Shown one piece after another: positions 16,128-24,476 of a stretch of 35,041 nucleotides of DNA. The DNA is taken from assembly GCA_026389055.1 (NCBI GenBank), contig JAPLIO010000211.1, forward strand, positions 1-35,041, given 5' to 3'. Position 1 is the stretch's first letter; every line of letters begins with the position of its first letter. Both the position numbers and the translations under genes were made by a program. Origin of the DNA: Candidatus Melainabacteria bacterium (lineage in GTDB: Bacteria; Cyanobacteriota; Vampirovibrionia; Vampirovibrionales; JAJTHC01). Below the pieces are notes generated by a model. The model searched no databases and was not told where the DNA came from. It was given only the letters and a program-made list of their open reading frames with translations.

Positions 16128-17471
16128 TTGAAATCTTCTTCTTCACCATTTAATTTTCTTTCACCCTTGTTTCAAAAAGATGCCGAAACAGGTAGGCAAG
16201 TTAACGACCTAAAACAAAAGATTTTCTTTACGTTAGGGGCGGTTGCCGTTTACAGGCTTTGTGCTCAAATTCCTGTTTGGGGTGTTAATCCGCAAGCATT
16301 AGCTTTGTTGCCCAAAAACAATGCTGTTTTGGGCTTTTTGGATTTATTTTCTGGCGGTGCGTTAACCAGTCTTTCCGTGGTTGCTTTGGGCATTGGGCCT
16401 TATATTACCGCTTCCATTGTTATTCAGCTATTAACGGCGGTTGTTCCTCGGTTGGAAGAAATGCAAAAAGATGAAGGCGAAGCTGGCAGAAGACAGTTAG
16501 CCCAAATTACAAGATATGTTTCGGTTGTGTTGGCGTTGATTCAATCGTTAGTTGTGGTAAAGTTGTTTGCTTCAAACCCTAACGTGCTTCAGCTGGGCGT
16601 TGAACCCACTGTTTTCTATGTGTTGGCTACAACTGCTTTGGTTGCGGGTTCACTGTTTACCTTGTGGCTTTCAGAATTAATAACGGAAAAAGGCATCGGT
16701 AACGGTAGTTCGATGTTGATTTTTGTGGGTATTTTGGCTGGCTTGCCCTTTTATGCAGCTCAAACCGCCCAATTGGTGGAAGGAGATCCTCAACGGTCGT
16801 TTTCATTAGTCGTATTATTGGCTATTTATTTGGCGATGATGGTGGCTATTATCATCTTGCAAGAAGCCGTTCGTAAAGTGTTTATTGTGCAAGCCAAACG
16901 GTCTGTTGGGTCTAAGCAATATGGGGCAGGCACTTCGTTTATCCCCTTTAAAATTAACCCTGCTGGCGTTATGCCAATCATTTTCACCTTTGCGTTATTG
17001 GCGTTTCCACAAACCTTAGTGGGTTTAATTATGGCAACCCACCCCAAAGGATGGATTTTAGACGCCATTCAATGGTTGAATTTTTCACCTGGGTCGTTTT
17101 GGTTTATGGGTGTGCAGTTTGCGTTGATTATTTTCTTCTCTTACTTCTATTCATCCATTAACCCTAGTATGCAGCCCAAAGAAATTGCTACTAGCCTGAA
17201 GAAGTACGGTAATGCTATTCCGGGTGTGAAACCTGGGGTGCCTACGGGCGACTATCTCTCGGTTATTCTGAACAGAATCATCTTTATTGGGGCGGTTTTC
17301 TTAGCTATTATTACCTTAGTGGCAAGTTCCGCAACCAGTTTTACGGGTATTTCAACCTTGGCAGGCTTAGGCTCTACCGCACTAATTATTATGGTGGGTG
17401 TGGCGTTGGATACCATGAATCAAATTAAAGTTCACTTAATGGTGAAGCACTATGAAGGATTTTTAAAATAA
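16128..17471 (+). CDS. secY: Preprotein translocase channel subunit SecY
   Basis: A 447-residue SecY, the pore of the Sec translocon, with ten predicted TM helices. Family motifs include LGIGPYITASIVIQLL in TM2, the GEAGRR loop, FVGILAGLP, and the cytoplasmic loop around KRSVGSKQYGAGTSFIPFKINPAGVMPIIF. The end lacks only minor variable residues. The start is TTG at 16128: AAAGGGG lies seven bases before it and no ATG is suitably placed. Its stop codon overlaps the adk start by one base (TAATG), so the two genes are translationally coupled. Confidence 0.97.
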   Translation: MKSSSSPFNFLSPLFQKDAETGRQVNDLKQKIFFTLGAVAVYRLCAQIPVWGVNPQALALLPKNNAVLGFLDLFSGGALTSLSVVALGIGPYITASIVIQLLTAVVPRLEEMQKDEGEAGRRQLAQITRYVSVVLALIQSLVVVKLFASNPNVLQLGVEPTVFYVLATTALVAGSLFTLWLSELITEKGIGNGSSMLIFVGILAGLPFYAAQTAQLVEGDPQRSFSLVVLLAIYLAMMVAIIILQEAVRKVFIVQAKRSVGSKQYGAGTSFIPFKINPAGVMPIIFTFALLAFPQTLVGLIMATHPKGWILDAIQWLNFSPGSFWFMGVQFALIIFFSYFYSSINPSMQPKEIATSLKKYGNAIPGVKPGVPTGDYLSVILNRIIFIGAVFLAIITLVASSATSFTGISTLAGLGSTALIIMVGVALDTMNQIKVHLMVKHYEGFLK

Positions 17472-18208
17472 TGATGACGACACAACAACCAGCGGATTTA
17501 TCTTCTGTTTTGTTTTTCCCCTTTATTGCTCCTCCTAATGGCGGAAAAGGGACACAAACCTCTTTGTTGGCAACCCGTTATGGCATGCCTCGAGTTGATA
17601 TGGGGTCTTTATTAAGAGCCATTGCCAAAGAAAACTCTCCGCTTGGGTTGAAAGTGCAAGAACGCTTGGCACAAGCCCAGTTGGTGGATATTGGTATTGT
17701 GATTGATGTACTGAAAGATGGCATTGAAAAACAACTCAAAGCCAATCCGCCTCAAGCAGGGCAACCGCTAGGGTTCATTTTAGATGGATTCCCTCGCAAT
17801 GTAGAGCAAACCGAAGCCTTGATGACAATGTGCCAAGCAACAGGTGCGAAGTTAGCGGCGGCTATTTATCTGAATGTGCCCAATGAAGCGATTGTGGAAC
17901 GGGCTGCGAATCGGCGTATTTGTGCAGATTGCGGAGCGATTTATAACCTAGCCTCTAAACCACCAGCAAAACCTGATGTTTGCGATGTTTGCGGTGGCGT
18001 TCACCTTGAACACCGTGGCGATGACCAACCTGAAAAAGTGCAAATTCGCTTAGCAGGTTACGCCCTTGAAACCGTGCCTGTTTTAACCTATTTTGAAAAT
18101 AAGGGCTTGCTCAAAACCATCAATGGCGATGCACCAGTAGCACAAATCAGTGAGGAATTATGCACGCTGATGGACACCTACTTGCAACCATCTTCCGTTA
18201 CAGTTTAA
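17471..18208 (+). CDS. adk: Adenylate kinase with altered P-loop
   Basis: A 245-residue adenylate kinase (ATP + AMP = 2 ADP). It has the AMP-binding VDMGSLLRA region, the FILDGFPRN segment at about 102-110, and a zinc-binding LID with C151/C154 and C171/C174. The P-loop reads APPNGGKGT (20-28), whereas the family norm is GPPGAGKGT: the first Gly is Ala and Gly-Ala is Asn-Gly, but the Lys and following Gly-Thr are kept. The chain begins with two ATG codons overlapping the secY stop, with no separate Shine-Dalgarno. It lies in the conserved secY-adk-map-infA order. Identity is secure; the loop change is real in the sequence and its effect is unknown. Confidence 0.95.
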   Translation: MMTTQQPADLSSVLFFPFIAPPNGGKGTQTSLLATRYGMPRVDMGSLLRAIAKENSPLGLKVQERLAQAQLVDIGIVIDVLKDGIEKQLKANPPQAGQPLGFILDGFPRNVEQTEALMTMCQATGAKLAAAIYLNVPNEAIVERAANRRICADCGAIYNLASKPPAKPDVCDVCGGVHLEHRGDDQPEKVQIRLAGYALETVPVLTYFENKGLLKTINGDAPVAQISEELCTLMDTYLQPSSVTV

Positions 18209-18244
18209 TTATCAAACAAAACAGACGAGGAGTCTCCGCTTTTT

Positions 18245-19063
18245 ATGGGTATTCAACTCAGTAGCTCAACGAAAATCAATAAAAAATCTCGGCATGATAT
18301 TAAATTGATGCGTCAAGCAGGCTTAATTGTGGCAAAAGTGCATGCCTTAATGCGAGAAATGGCAAAACCGGGTGTCAGCACGTTGGATTTAGATATTGCC
18401 GCAGAAGCCTTAATTCGGGCAGAAAAAGCGTTGCCTACCTTCAAAGGCTATCACGGATTTCCTGCCACGCTATGTACTTCCATCAACGATCGAGTCGTTC
18501 ATGGTATTCCTTCCGCAGAAGACGTGCTAAAAGAAGGCGATATTATTAGTGTAGATGTAGGGGCAACCTACCAAGGTATGGTGGCGGATGCCGCCCTCAC
18601 CATTCCTGTTGGTAAGGTAGATGAAGCAACCATGCGGGTTTTACAGGCAACCGAAGAAGCCCTATACGCTTCGATAGCTCAAGCCAGAGCTGGTAATTAC
18701 CTTGAAGATGTTTCTGGTGCGGTTGAAGATACCAATTTAACGTACAATTTCGGGCTGGTAAAAGAATACGGCGGGCATAGCGTGGGCTACAAACTGCACG
18801 AAGAACCCTTTATTCATAACTACAGAACAGGTGTTAGAGGACCACAACTTCAAGCGGGCAACACCTTAGCCATTGAACCCATGTTTTGCATGGGGACTGA
18901 TAAAGTAATTACCCTTGAAGATGGCTGGACGGTTGTAACATCCGACGGGTCGCCTTCAGCCCACTTTGAACACACCATTTTAATTACGGAAGAAGGCGAA
19001 GCAGAAATACTAACCTGCTTGCCCGAAGGCCCTTTCCGTTATTTCCCTCCCACAAAAGCTTAA
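18245..19063 (+). CDS. map: Methionine aminopeptidase, type I
   Basis: A 272-residue Map, which removes the initiator Met when the next residue is small. The five metal ligands are D104, D115, H178, E211 and E242, with the same spacing as in E. coli Map (97/108/171/204/235). Other motifs are GYHGFPATLCTSINDRVVHGIP, SVDVGATYQGMVADAA and EYGGHSVG. GAGGAG lies 13 bases before the ATG, which is rather far. It is in the conserved position between adk and infA. Because many proteins here start Met-Met, Map would often leave their N-termini uncut, which is inference. Confidence 0.96.
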   Translation: MGIQLSSSTKINKKSRHDIKLMRQAGLIVAKVHALMREMAKPGVSTLDLDIAAEALIRAEKALPTFKGYHGFPATLCTSINDRVVHGIPSAEDVLKEGDIISVDVGATYQGMVADAALTIPVGKVDEATMRVLQATEEALYASIAQARAGNYLEDVSGAVEDTNLTYNFGLVKEYGGHSVGYKLHEEPFIHNYRTGVRGPQLQAGNTLAIEPMFCMGTDKVITLEDGWTVVTSDGSPSAHFEHTILITEEGEAEILTCLPEGPFRYFPPTKA

Positions 19064-19097
19064 CTTTTAAACCCACTTGATAGGAAAAACAACATTG

Positions 19098-19316
19098 ATG
19101 ATGTCTAGCGATGTAATTGAAATGGAAGGCACCATAACCGAAGCCTTACCCAACGCCATGTTTCGGGTTAATCTTCAAAATGGTATTGAAGTGCTTGCCC
19201 ATATTTCAGGCCGAATTCGGAAGAACTTTATCCGTATTTTGCCTGGCGATAAAGTCAAAGTAGAACTGTCTCCTTATGACTTAACCCGCGGTAGGATTAC
19301 CTATCGTGTAAAATAA
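19098..19316 (+). CDS. infA: Translation initiation factor IF-1
   Basis: IF-1, 72 residues, an OB-fold factor that occupies the ribosomal A site during initiation. The sequence DVIEMEGTITEALPNAMFRV, VLAHISGRIRKNFIRILPGDKVKVELSPYDLTRGRITYR is diagnostic. The start is set at the first of two tandem ATGs (19098 and 19101), which gives the usual family length; an in-frame TTG at 19077 would add seven non-conserved residues. AGGA lies 12 bases upstream. Confidence 0.96.
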   Translation: MMSSDVIEMEGTITEALPNAMFRVNLQNGIEVLAHISGRIRKNFIRILPGDKVKVELSPYDLTRGRITYRVK

Positions 19317-19448
19317 CGTTACACAATCGTAAAGGATGCTTTGCGTTCGTGTTATGTTTGAATTAAACTAACCAATAGTTTTAAACCCCTATTTTACGCT
19401 GAATTGATGCTAAATTTATTCTAACCCTCTAAAAAAGGAGCTTTTCCC

Positions 19449-19562
19449 ATGAAAGTTCGTACCTCTGTTAAGAAAATTTGTGAACACTGCAAAGTCATTC
19501 GTCGTCGTGGACGGGTTGCGGTTATTTGTATTAACCCTAAGCATAAACAACGCCAAGGGTAA
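19449..19562 (+). CDS. rpmJ: 50S ribosomal protein bL36
   Basis: bL36, 37 residues, reading MKVRTSVKKICEHC at the start and INPKHKQRQG at the end. It is the zinc-binding form: C11, C14, C27 and H32. AAGGAG lies nine bases upstream of the ATG. It is the last ribosomal gene of the cluster; rpsM, rpsK, rpoA and rplQ, which normally follow, are missing. Confidence 0.97.
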   Translation: MKVRTSVKKICEHCKVIRRRGRVAVICINPKHKQRQG

Positions 19563-19634
19563 GTTACTGTCCCTGTACAGTGGTCAGTCTTCAAGCAACT
19601 AATTTCCATCAATGCTTATTAATTGCTTGTTACT

Positions 19635-19665
19635 ACACCGTTTGGTTTAAATAACCAAACGGTGT
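19635..19665 (+). terminator. Hairpin closing the ribosomal cluster
   Basis: Stem ACACCGTTTGGTT/AACCAAACGGTGT, 13 bp with a 5-base loop, 73 bases past rpmJ and 18 bases before the next gene. The T-run after it is weak (TATGAAAGTTTTATT), but it marks a plausible transcript boundary. Confidence 0.65.
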
Positions 19666-19682
19666 TATGAAAGTTTTATTCA

Positions 19683-19877
19683 ATGTTGACGCTCACCTAT
19701 TTAACTGGAACAACGGTTTACCTGAATCCAGATGTTATTAAAACAGTAGAAGCCACACCAGATACGGTTATTACACTGCAAACAGGTGAAAAGTTATTGG
19801 TTTCCGAAACGGCTCGGGAAGTACGAGAATTGTTTATGGATTACCAACGGCTCATTCGTCAGCAAACCGTTTTATAA
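19683..19877 (+). CDS. FlbD-family small protein
   Basis: A 64-residue protein that matches the flagellar FlbD family (PF06289 type): short N-terminal strand, LTGTTVYLNPDVIKTVEATPDTVITLQTGEKLLVSE, then an amphipathic helix that binds nothing known. In other bacteria flbD sits in flagellar operons near motA, but its role is not well defined. Here it stands between the ribosomal cluster and an exonuclease gene with no other motility gene in view. It is probably co-transcribed with the exonuclease gene 48 bases downstream. Family assignment is from pattern recognition of the NPDxI...TPDT.I.L..GKK.VV signature. Confidence 0.8.
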   Translation: MLTLTYLTGTTVYLNPDVIKTVEATPDTVITLQTGEKLLVSETAREVRELFMDYQRLIRQQTVL

Positions 19878-19925
19878 CCAGCCTTGTGTCTGTGTTCATA
19901 CGCTGTCGCAATAGAAAGTGTCTCA

Positions 19926-21128
19926 ATGCAAGAAGACGTTACTGAAGCCGTTGTTGCTTCTACTAAACCCAAAAAATGGAACACCCCTCGGTCTCAACAA
20001 TTAGAGTGGCTTCAAAACCCTGAAACTAGCTTTCACCCAATGGCCTTATTGAGTGATGGTCCTATTGTTATTTTGGATACTGAAACCACAGGGCTAGACC
20101 ATAAAGTAGAAAAAATTATTGAAATCGCTGCCGTCAAACTTTACAACGGCGAAATTATTGAACGATTTTCAACGCTAATCAACCCCGAACAGCCCATTCG
20201 GCATTCCAGTTTTAAAATTCACCATATTTCTCAGGAAATGGTGGAATCCGCCCCAACAATGGCTGAAGTCATTCCTCAATTTGAGGCGTTTATGGGAGAT
20301 TTACCTTACGCCGCCCATAGCGTGGTATTTGATTATAGCTTCATTACAGAAGCTTACAAAAAGCATTTGGGCAAACGATTTTTAAACCCTCGCATTTGCA
20401 CGTTGGAATTATTCAAAGCCGTCTTCCCTGAAGAGCATTCTCATGGGCTTTCCGCTTTATCCGCCCGCTTTGGCATTGAAAGCTTTGTAAACCACAGAGC
20501 ATTAGATGATGCGGAACAATTAGCAGCAGTTTTTGACAAATTAAAAAATCTTTATATTCAAAAGAACAGTTGGAAGTATTCTCAATTAGAAAATGTACCC
20601 TATTTATTGGAACGGTATATTCGCTTAAGCAAAGCGGCTCAAACCCTGCAATCCGAAATGGCAGATTTAAAAGAAGTATTCAAACTATATTTCACCGAAG
20701 GCGGCGTGCCTATTCAAGCTTCTACAGGCGAAGTGATGACAGGGACACTTAAACGGCAGTATGATTATGAGTCTGCCGCACTGATGGATTGTATTGAAGA
20801 CTTCAATTTGTGGCGTAAAGTGGCGAAAATCAATTTAAAAGCTTTGGATAAATTGCTATTTAAGCCCATTAAAGTAGCTGAAGAAGTTTTGGGTGAAGTG
20901 GAAGGTGAACCAACTGAAACACAACCGACCAAAACGCCTATTATCACCGAAGAACAACGCCAAGCGTTACTGGAAACCAGAACAATGATTTCGCAAGGGT
21001 GGACACTGAATATTGCCAAATTAGTACCGCCTGCCACAAAAAAAGCACCGCCTGAAACGGATGCCGTTGCAGAAGCTGAAGAAACGCCCTTCGTGATAGC
21101 TGAAGATACAGCCACCACGGCGGAATAA
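19926..21128 (+). CDS. DEDDh 3'-5' exonuclease (DnaQ-like) with C-terminal extension
   Basis: A 400-residue protein with a DnaQ/Pol III epsilon-type exonuclease domain at about 45-208: ExoI D51/E53 in ILDTETTGL, ExoII D136 in VVFDYSFI, ExoIII H190 and D195 in NHRALDDAEQLA. These are all four metal-binding acidic residues and the general base His of the DEDDh class, so it should degrade single strands or proofread. The last 190 residues are unlike the epsilon subunit: a helical, charged region (QTLQSEMADLKEVFKLYF) and a Pro/Glu/Thr-rich tail, unrecognised. The ATG at 19926 is chosen because AGAAAG precedes it; an upstream in-frame TTG (19884) lies in atypical sequence. Confidence 0.88.
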   Translation: MQEDVTEAVVASTKPKKWNTPRSQQLEWLQNPETSFHPMALLSDGPIVILDTETTGLDHKVEKIIEIAAVKLYNGEIIERFSTLINPEQPIRHSSFKIHHISQEMVESAPTMAEVIPQFEAFMGDLPYAAHSVVFDYSFITEAYKKHLGKRFLNPRICTLELFKAVFPEEHSHGLSALSARFGIESFVNHRALDDAEQLAAVFDKLKNLYIQKNSWKYSQLENVPYLLERYIRLSKAAQTLQSEMADLKEVFKLYFTEGGVPIQASTGEVMTGTLKRQYDYESAALMDCIEDFNLWRKVAKINLKALDKLLFKPIKVAEEVLGEVEGEPTETQPTKTPIITEEQRQALLETRTMISQGWTLNIAKLVPPATKKAPPETDAVAEAEETPFVIAEDTATTAE

Positions 21129-21191
21129 CCCTTTGCCTTCCTACTAGTAAGTAGCCATTACCGAAATAGAAAAAAGGAGAGCGTCTTATCC

Positions 21192-21893
21192 ATGACTTCT
21201 CAAACACAACAACACGGTGAACCAGTTATTGCCTTGCTTTCAGGCGGGTTAGATTCAGCGGTTAGCTTGGTTAAATTGGAAGCAGACCCTCGGTATCATG
21301 TATTAAGAGCCGTGATGATTGATTATGGGCAACGGGCGTTTTTGCAAGAACGTAAAGCGTCTTCTTCATTAGCCCAGTATTATGGTATTCCTTACCAAGT
21401 GCTCACGTTGGATTGGCTTAAAGAAGTGCTACCCGAAGGCTTAAAAGCGGATTCTGATATTGATAGCCCCACCGAAATTTATCAAGTTTGGGTACCAAAC
21501 AGAAACGGGTTATTCCTCAACATTGCAGCCGCAATGGCAGAAGCCTATGGGGCAAAATACGTTTCATTCGGAGCCAATGTAGATGAAGCCCAAGCGGGAT
21601 TCCCCGATAATGGCGTACCGTTTTATGAATCGCTTAACGAAACGCTAAAATACTCCACGCTTAATGGTGTTCAGGTAATGGCACCCGTTGGGGATTTAAC
21701 CAAAATTGAAATTGCCCAGTTAGGCAAAAGCTTGGCATTACCCTTCAAATATGTGTGGAGCTGTTACGAAGCGGGCGATGTGCATTGTGGCAAATGTGCT
21801 TCCTGCCAGCATTTGAAACGAGCCGCCAAATCTGTAGGTTTACCCATTGCCTTTGCTGATGACACCCCCTTACCCGTTGTTACAACGCCTTAA
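21192..21893 (+). CDS. queC: 7-cyano-7-deazaguanine (preQ0) synthase
   Basis: A 233-residue QueC, which makes preQ0 from 7-carboxy-7-deazaguanine, ammonia and ATP, in the queuosine pathway. The ATP-pyrophosphatase P-loop is SGGLDS (17-22), followed by IDYGQRAFLQE, VPNRNGLFLNIAAAMAEAYGA and the C-terminal zinc site C191, C199, C202, C205 (CYEAGDVHCGKCASC). Length fits the family. AGGAGAG stands 12 bases before the ATG. Its partner queA is 5.5 kb away on the opposite strand. Confidence 0.96.
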   Translation: MTSQTQQHGEPVIALLSGGLDSAVSLVKLEADPRYHVLRAVMIDYGQRAFLQERKASSSLAQYYGIPYQVLTLDWLKEVLPEGLKADSDIDSPTEIYQVWVPNRNGLFLNIAAAMAEAYGAKYVSFGANVDEAQAGFPDNGVPFYESLNETLKYSTLNGVQVMAPVGDLTKIEIAQLGKSLALPFKYVWSCYEAGDVHCGKCASCQHLKRAAKSVGLPIAFADDTPLPVVTTP

Positions 21894-21915
21894 ATCGCAA
21901 AGAAGACAAGTACTT

Positions 21916-22497
21916 ATGTACAAAAAACACTGGGTTCTAATAGGGTTATTTCTATTGGGCATTGGATTCATTCAAATGCCTTGCGTGGAAGCCTATACCC
22001 AATTAAATGCCCATTATTATGTGTCTAACGCATCCGTTATTGCCAACCAAGCCGAATTAGCCCTTTCTGCAGGGCAGTACGAAAAAGCCAGAGTGTTGTT
22101 GACAGATGCCATTCGGTATTGCCCAAACCAACCAGCGACAGCCACCTTTTATAGCAGATTGGCACGGGCTTATTTTGGGTTGGGGCATAAGGAATTAGCG
22201 TTTGCTAGCCTAATGCAAGCCATTCGGTTACAGCCTACTTTTGCGGTTTACTATCAGGAATTGGTGCAGGCATGGCTTCAAACGGGTACGATTCCCCAAG
22301 CCAAGCAAGATGTTATCAGCTATTTGCGGATGAACCCCGAAGAAGGGCATGTTTGGTTTTTATTGGGGTTGCTTTATCAGGCTACCAGTGAAGAAACAGC
22401 GATGATAACGGCGTGGGAACAGCATTTACGGCTGAACCCTCGGTCTCCGTTTCGCACGGAAATTTGTCAGCATTCATCGGTTTGTGTAGGGAAGTAG
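21916..22497 (+). CDS. Secreted TPR-repeat protein
   Basis: A 193-residue protein with an N-terminal signal sequence (about residues 1-26, hydrophobic WVLIGLFLLGIGFIQM) and then tandem tetratricopeptide-like helices: AELALSAGQYEKARVLLTDAIRYCPN, FYSRLARAYFGLGHKELAFASLMQAIRLQP, YYQELVQAWLQTGTIPQAKQDVISYLRMNP, and WFLLGLLYQATSEETAMITAWEQHLRLNP. These are about three to four TPRs (A/G at 8 and 20, P at the end). It probably serves as a periplasmic scaffold. It starts 22 bases after queC, so the two are likely one transcript. The ATG at 21916 is used because the signal peptide begins there; the frame is open further upstream inside queC. Confidence 0.8.
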   Translation: MYKKHWVLIGLFLLGIGFIQMPCVEAYTQLNAHYYVSNASVIANQAELALSAGQYEKARVLLTDAIRYCPNQPATATFYSRLARAYFGLGHKELAFASLMQAIRLQPTFAVYYQELVQAWLQTGTIPQAKQDVISYLRMNPEEGHVWFLLGLLYQATSEETAMITAWEQHLRLNPRSPFRTEICQHSSVCVGK

Positions 22498-22514
22498 GGC
22501 TTGTAACAGCTATA

Positions 22515-22814
22515 CTAGCGTTCTAACGTTTCTTGGGTTTCAATTTCAGCAAGCCTTTCCTGCCAATTTTGTGTCATCGCACACCCGCAGTGGTCTCCGT
22601 GAATATGGGTAGGTTCTGGGTGGGGCATATAATCCACTTGCCTAGGCTTCGTGTGCCATAGTTTAATGGTGCTGGCATCTTTCACAAATTGACGATTGGC
22701 TAAGCTATTACACTGGGGGCAAAAGGCAAGGTCTGCATGAAAGGTGCTGGGACGTTCTACTTCAAAGGCTTTGTTACAAGCAGGGTTGGTACAGCAATAA
22801 GAATAAATAGGCAT
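22515..22814 (-). CDS. FmdB-like zinc-ribbon protein
   Basis: A 99-residue protein starting MPIYSYCCTNPACNKAFEV, the hallmark of the FmdB/CxxC zinc-ribbon family, with a second pair C-P-Q-C at about residues 32-35. A later HIHGDHCGC motif may add another metal site. FmdB proteins are putative regulators of unclear function, so no specific role is assigned. It lies 74 bases downstream of trmFO on the same strand and may be its co-transcribed partner. Confidence 0.78.
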   Translation of the reverse strand: MPIYSYCCTNPACNKAFEVERPSTFHADLAFCPQCNSLANRQFVKDASTIKLWHTKPRQVDYMPHPEPTHIHGDHCGCAMTQNWQERLAEIETQETLER

Positions 22815-22888
22815 TACTCGATTTCACCTTCAATCAATGGAAATATTCCCTGATTATAGCAGATGATGAGAGGCTAGGGTGGTTGTTC

Positions 22889-24316
22889 TTATTGATCCAA
22901 CTCATCAAACACCTTGAAAGCGGTAGTGGGTAAAAGGGCCGTTTTATGGGCAAAAGGAAGAGTGAACTCAGGTAAAAACGCCTTCATTGCCGTTAACGCT
23001 CTAGCCTTGTGATGCCCTGCTCGGTCTTTTTTAATTTTCACCCGAAAGCCTAATTCAGGCAGAATACCCCAGTTACTGTTAATGGGCTGAAAATTCTTGC
23101 CTACGGCTTCTTCTCGGGTAATGTAATGCAACAAACTACCTAACATCGTTTCTCTGGGTAAGGCAATGGGGGCTTTCCCTTCCAACTGCCTAGCAATGTT
23201 GAGTGCCGCCACTAAGCCTGTAGCGATACTTTCCGTATACCCTTCAGTGCCTGTCAATTGCCCTGCTAGCATCAAATTAGGCATTACTTTAAATTGCAGG
23301 GTGGGTAACAACACTTCAGGGCTATGAAAATAGGTGTTACGGTGCATAACACCATACCGAACCACTTCCGCTGCTTCCAAACCGGGTATCAACTTGAGCA
23401 ATTCTTTTTGTTCGCCCCATTTCAAGTTGGTTTGAAAGCCCACCAAATTGTAGAGCGTTCCCTCGGCATTATCCTGCCGAAGTTGCACCACGGCATAGGG
23501 CTTTTCATCGGGCTTATGCGGATTTTCCAACCCGACAGGCTTCATTGGCCCATACCGTAGGGTATCTACCCCTCTGGAAGCTATGACTTCAACAGGCATA
23601 CAACTTTCAAAAAACGACGCTTTTTCCGCTTCTTCAAAACTTTTCAGCGGTATTTTTTCCGCATGGGTTAGAAAGGTGTAAAATGCTTCGTACTCGGCTT
23701 GGTTCATGGGGCAGTTAATGTAGCTGGCTTCATCCCCTTCACTCAGAGTTTTATTGTATCTGTCTTGAAAAAACGCCACCTCAAAATTAACGGAATCCTT
23801 CATCACAATCGGTGCAGCCGCATCAAAGAAGTACAAATTCCCACGGTTAAGCAACTGTCCCATGGCTTTTACTAGCGGTTCGGTGGTCATCGGACCCGAA
23901 GCTAACAGCGTAAAGCGGGCATCGGTGGGCAGTTCGGTTATTTCACTACCGATAAATTCAATATTGGGGTGGTTTTGAATACGATGCGTAACCAGAGCGG
24001 AAAATTTATCTCTATCCACGGCGAGGGCTTGCCCTGCGGGTACGGCACAATCAGTTGCAATGCCTAGTAGTTGGCAACCCAGCAGAGCCATTTCTCGTTT
24101 TAGCAACCCACTGGCAGCTTCGCCCATAGAACCAAAGCTGTTGGAACAAACAATTTCGGCTAAATCCGTACTGTGGTGGGCAGGCGAGCGTTTTTCAGGC
24201 TTCAAATCATATAGCCGAACTTGGTAGCCACGGTCTGCTAGTTGAAGGGCGGCCTCAGTGCCTGCTAACCCGCCACCGATAATGGCAACATCGGCTGGTT
24301 TGTGGGTGGTTATCAT
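22889..24316 (-). CDS. trmFO: Folate-dependent tRNA (uracil-54-C5) methyltransferase
   Basis: A 475-residue TrmFO (Gid), an FAD enzyme that uses methylenetetrahydrofolate to make m5U54 in tRNA. The N-terminal Rossmann motif is IGGGLAGTEAALQLADRG (13-30), followed by the conserved LAEIVCSNSFGS segment with the catalytic Cys and the C-terminal GVMHRNTYFHSP and LAGQLTGTEGYTES motifs. AGGAACC lies seven bases before the ATG (ATGATA, a single start). It is one of three tRNA-modifying genes in the window. Confidence 0.95.
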   Translation of the reverse strand: MITTHKPADVAIIGGGLAGTEAALQLADRGYQVRLYDLKPEKRSPAHHSTDLAEIVCSNSFGSMGEAASGLLKREMALLGCQLLGIATDCAVPAGQALAVDRDKFSALVTHRIQNHPNIEFIGSEITELPTDARFTLLASGPMTTEPLVKAMGQLLNRGNLYFFDAAAPIVMKDSVNFEVAFFQDRYNKTLSEGDEASYINCPMNQAEYEAFYTFLTHAEKIPLKSFEEAEKASFFESCMPVEVIASRGVDTLRYGPMKPVGLENPHKPDEKPYAVVQLRQDNAEGTLYNLVGFQTNLKWGEQKELLKLIPGLEAAEVVRYGVMHRNTYFHSPEVLLPTLQFKVMPNLMLAGQLTGTEGYTESIATGLVAALNIARQLEGKAPIALPRETMLGSLLHYITREEAVGKNFQPINSNWGILPELGFRVKIKKDRAGHHKARALTAMKAFLPEFTLPFAHKTALLPTTAFKVFDELDQ

Positions 24317-24476
24317 TTTTGTGGGGTTCCTCGTAAATGAATAATTAATAGAGAGAGATAAAACTACCTCCTATTCAACCATGAACACCGTTATTTTTCC
24401 ATCTAGGCAAAAGGGCGATGTTTAAGGCATAATAGGAAGAGTTGTTTCTTTTTTTGTAGATGTAAAGGGTTTCATC

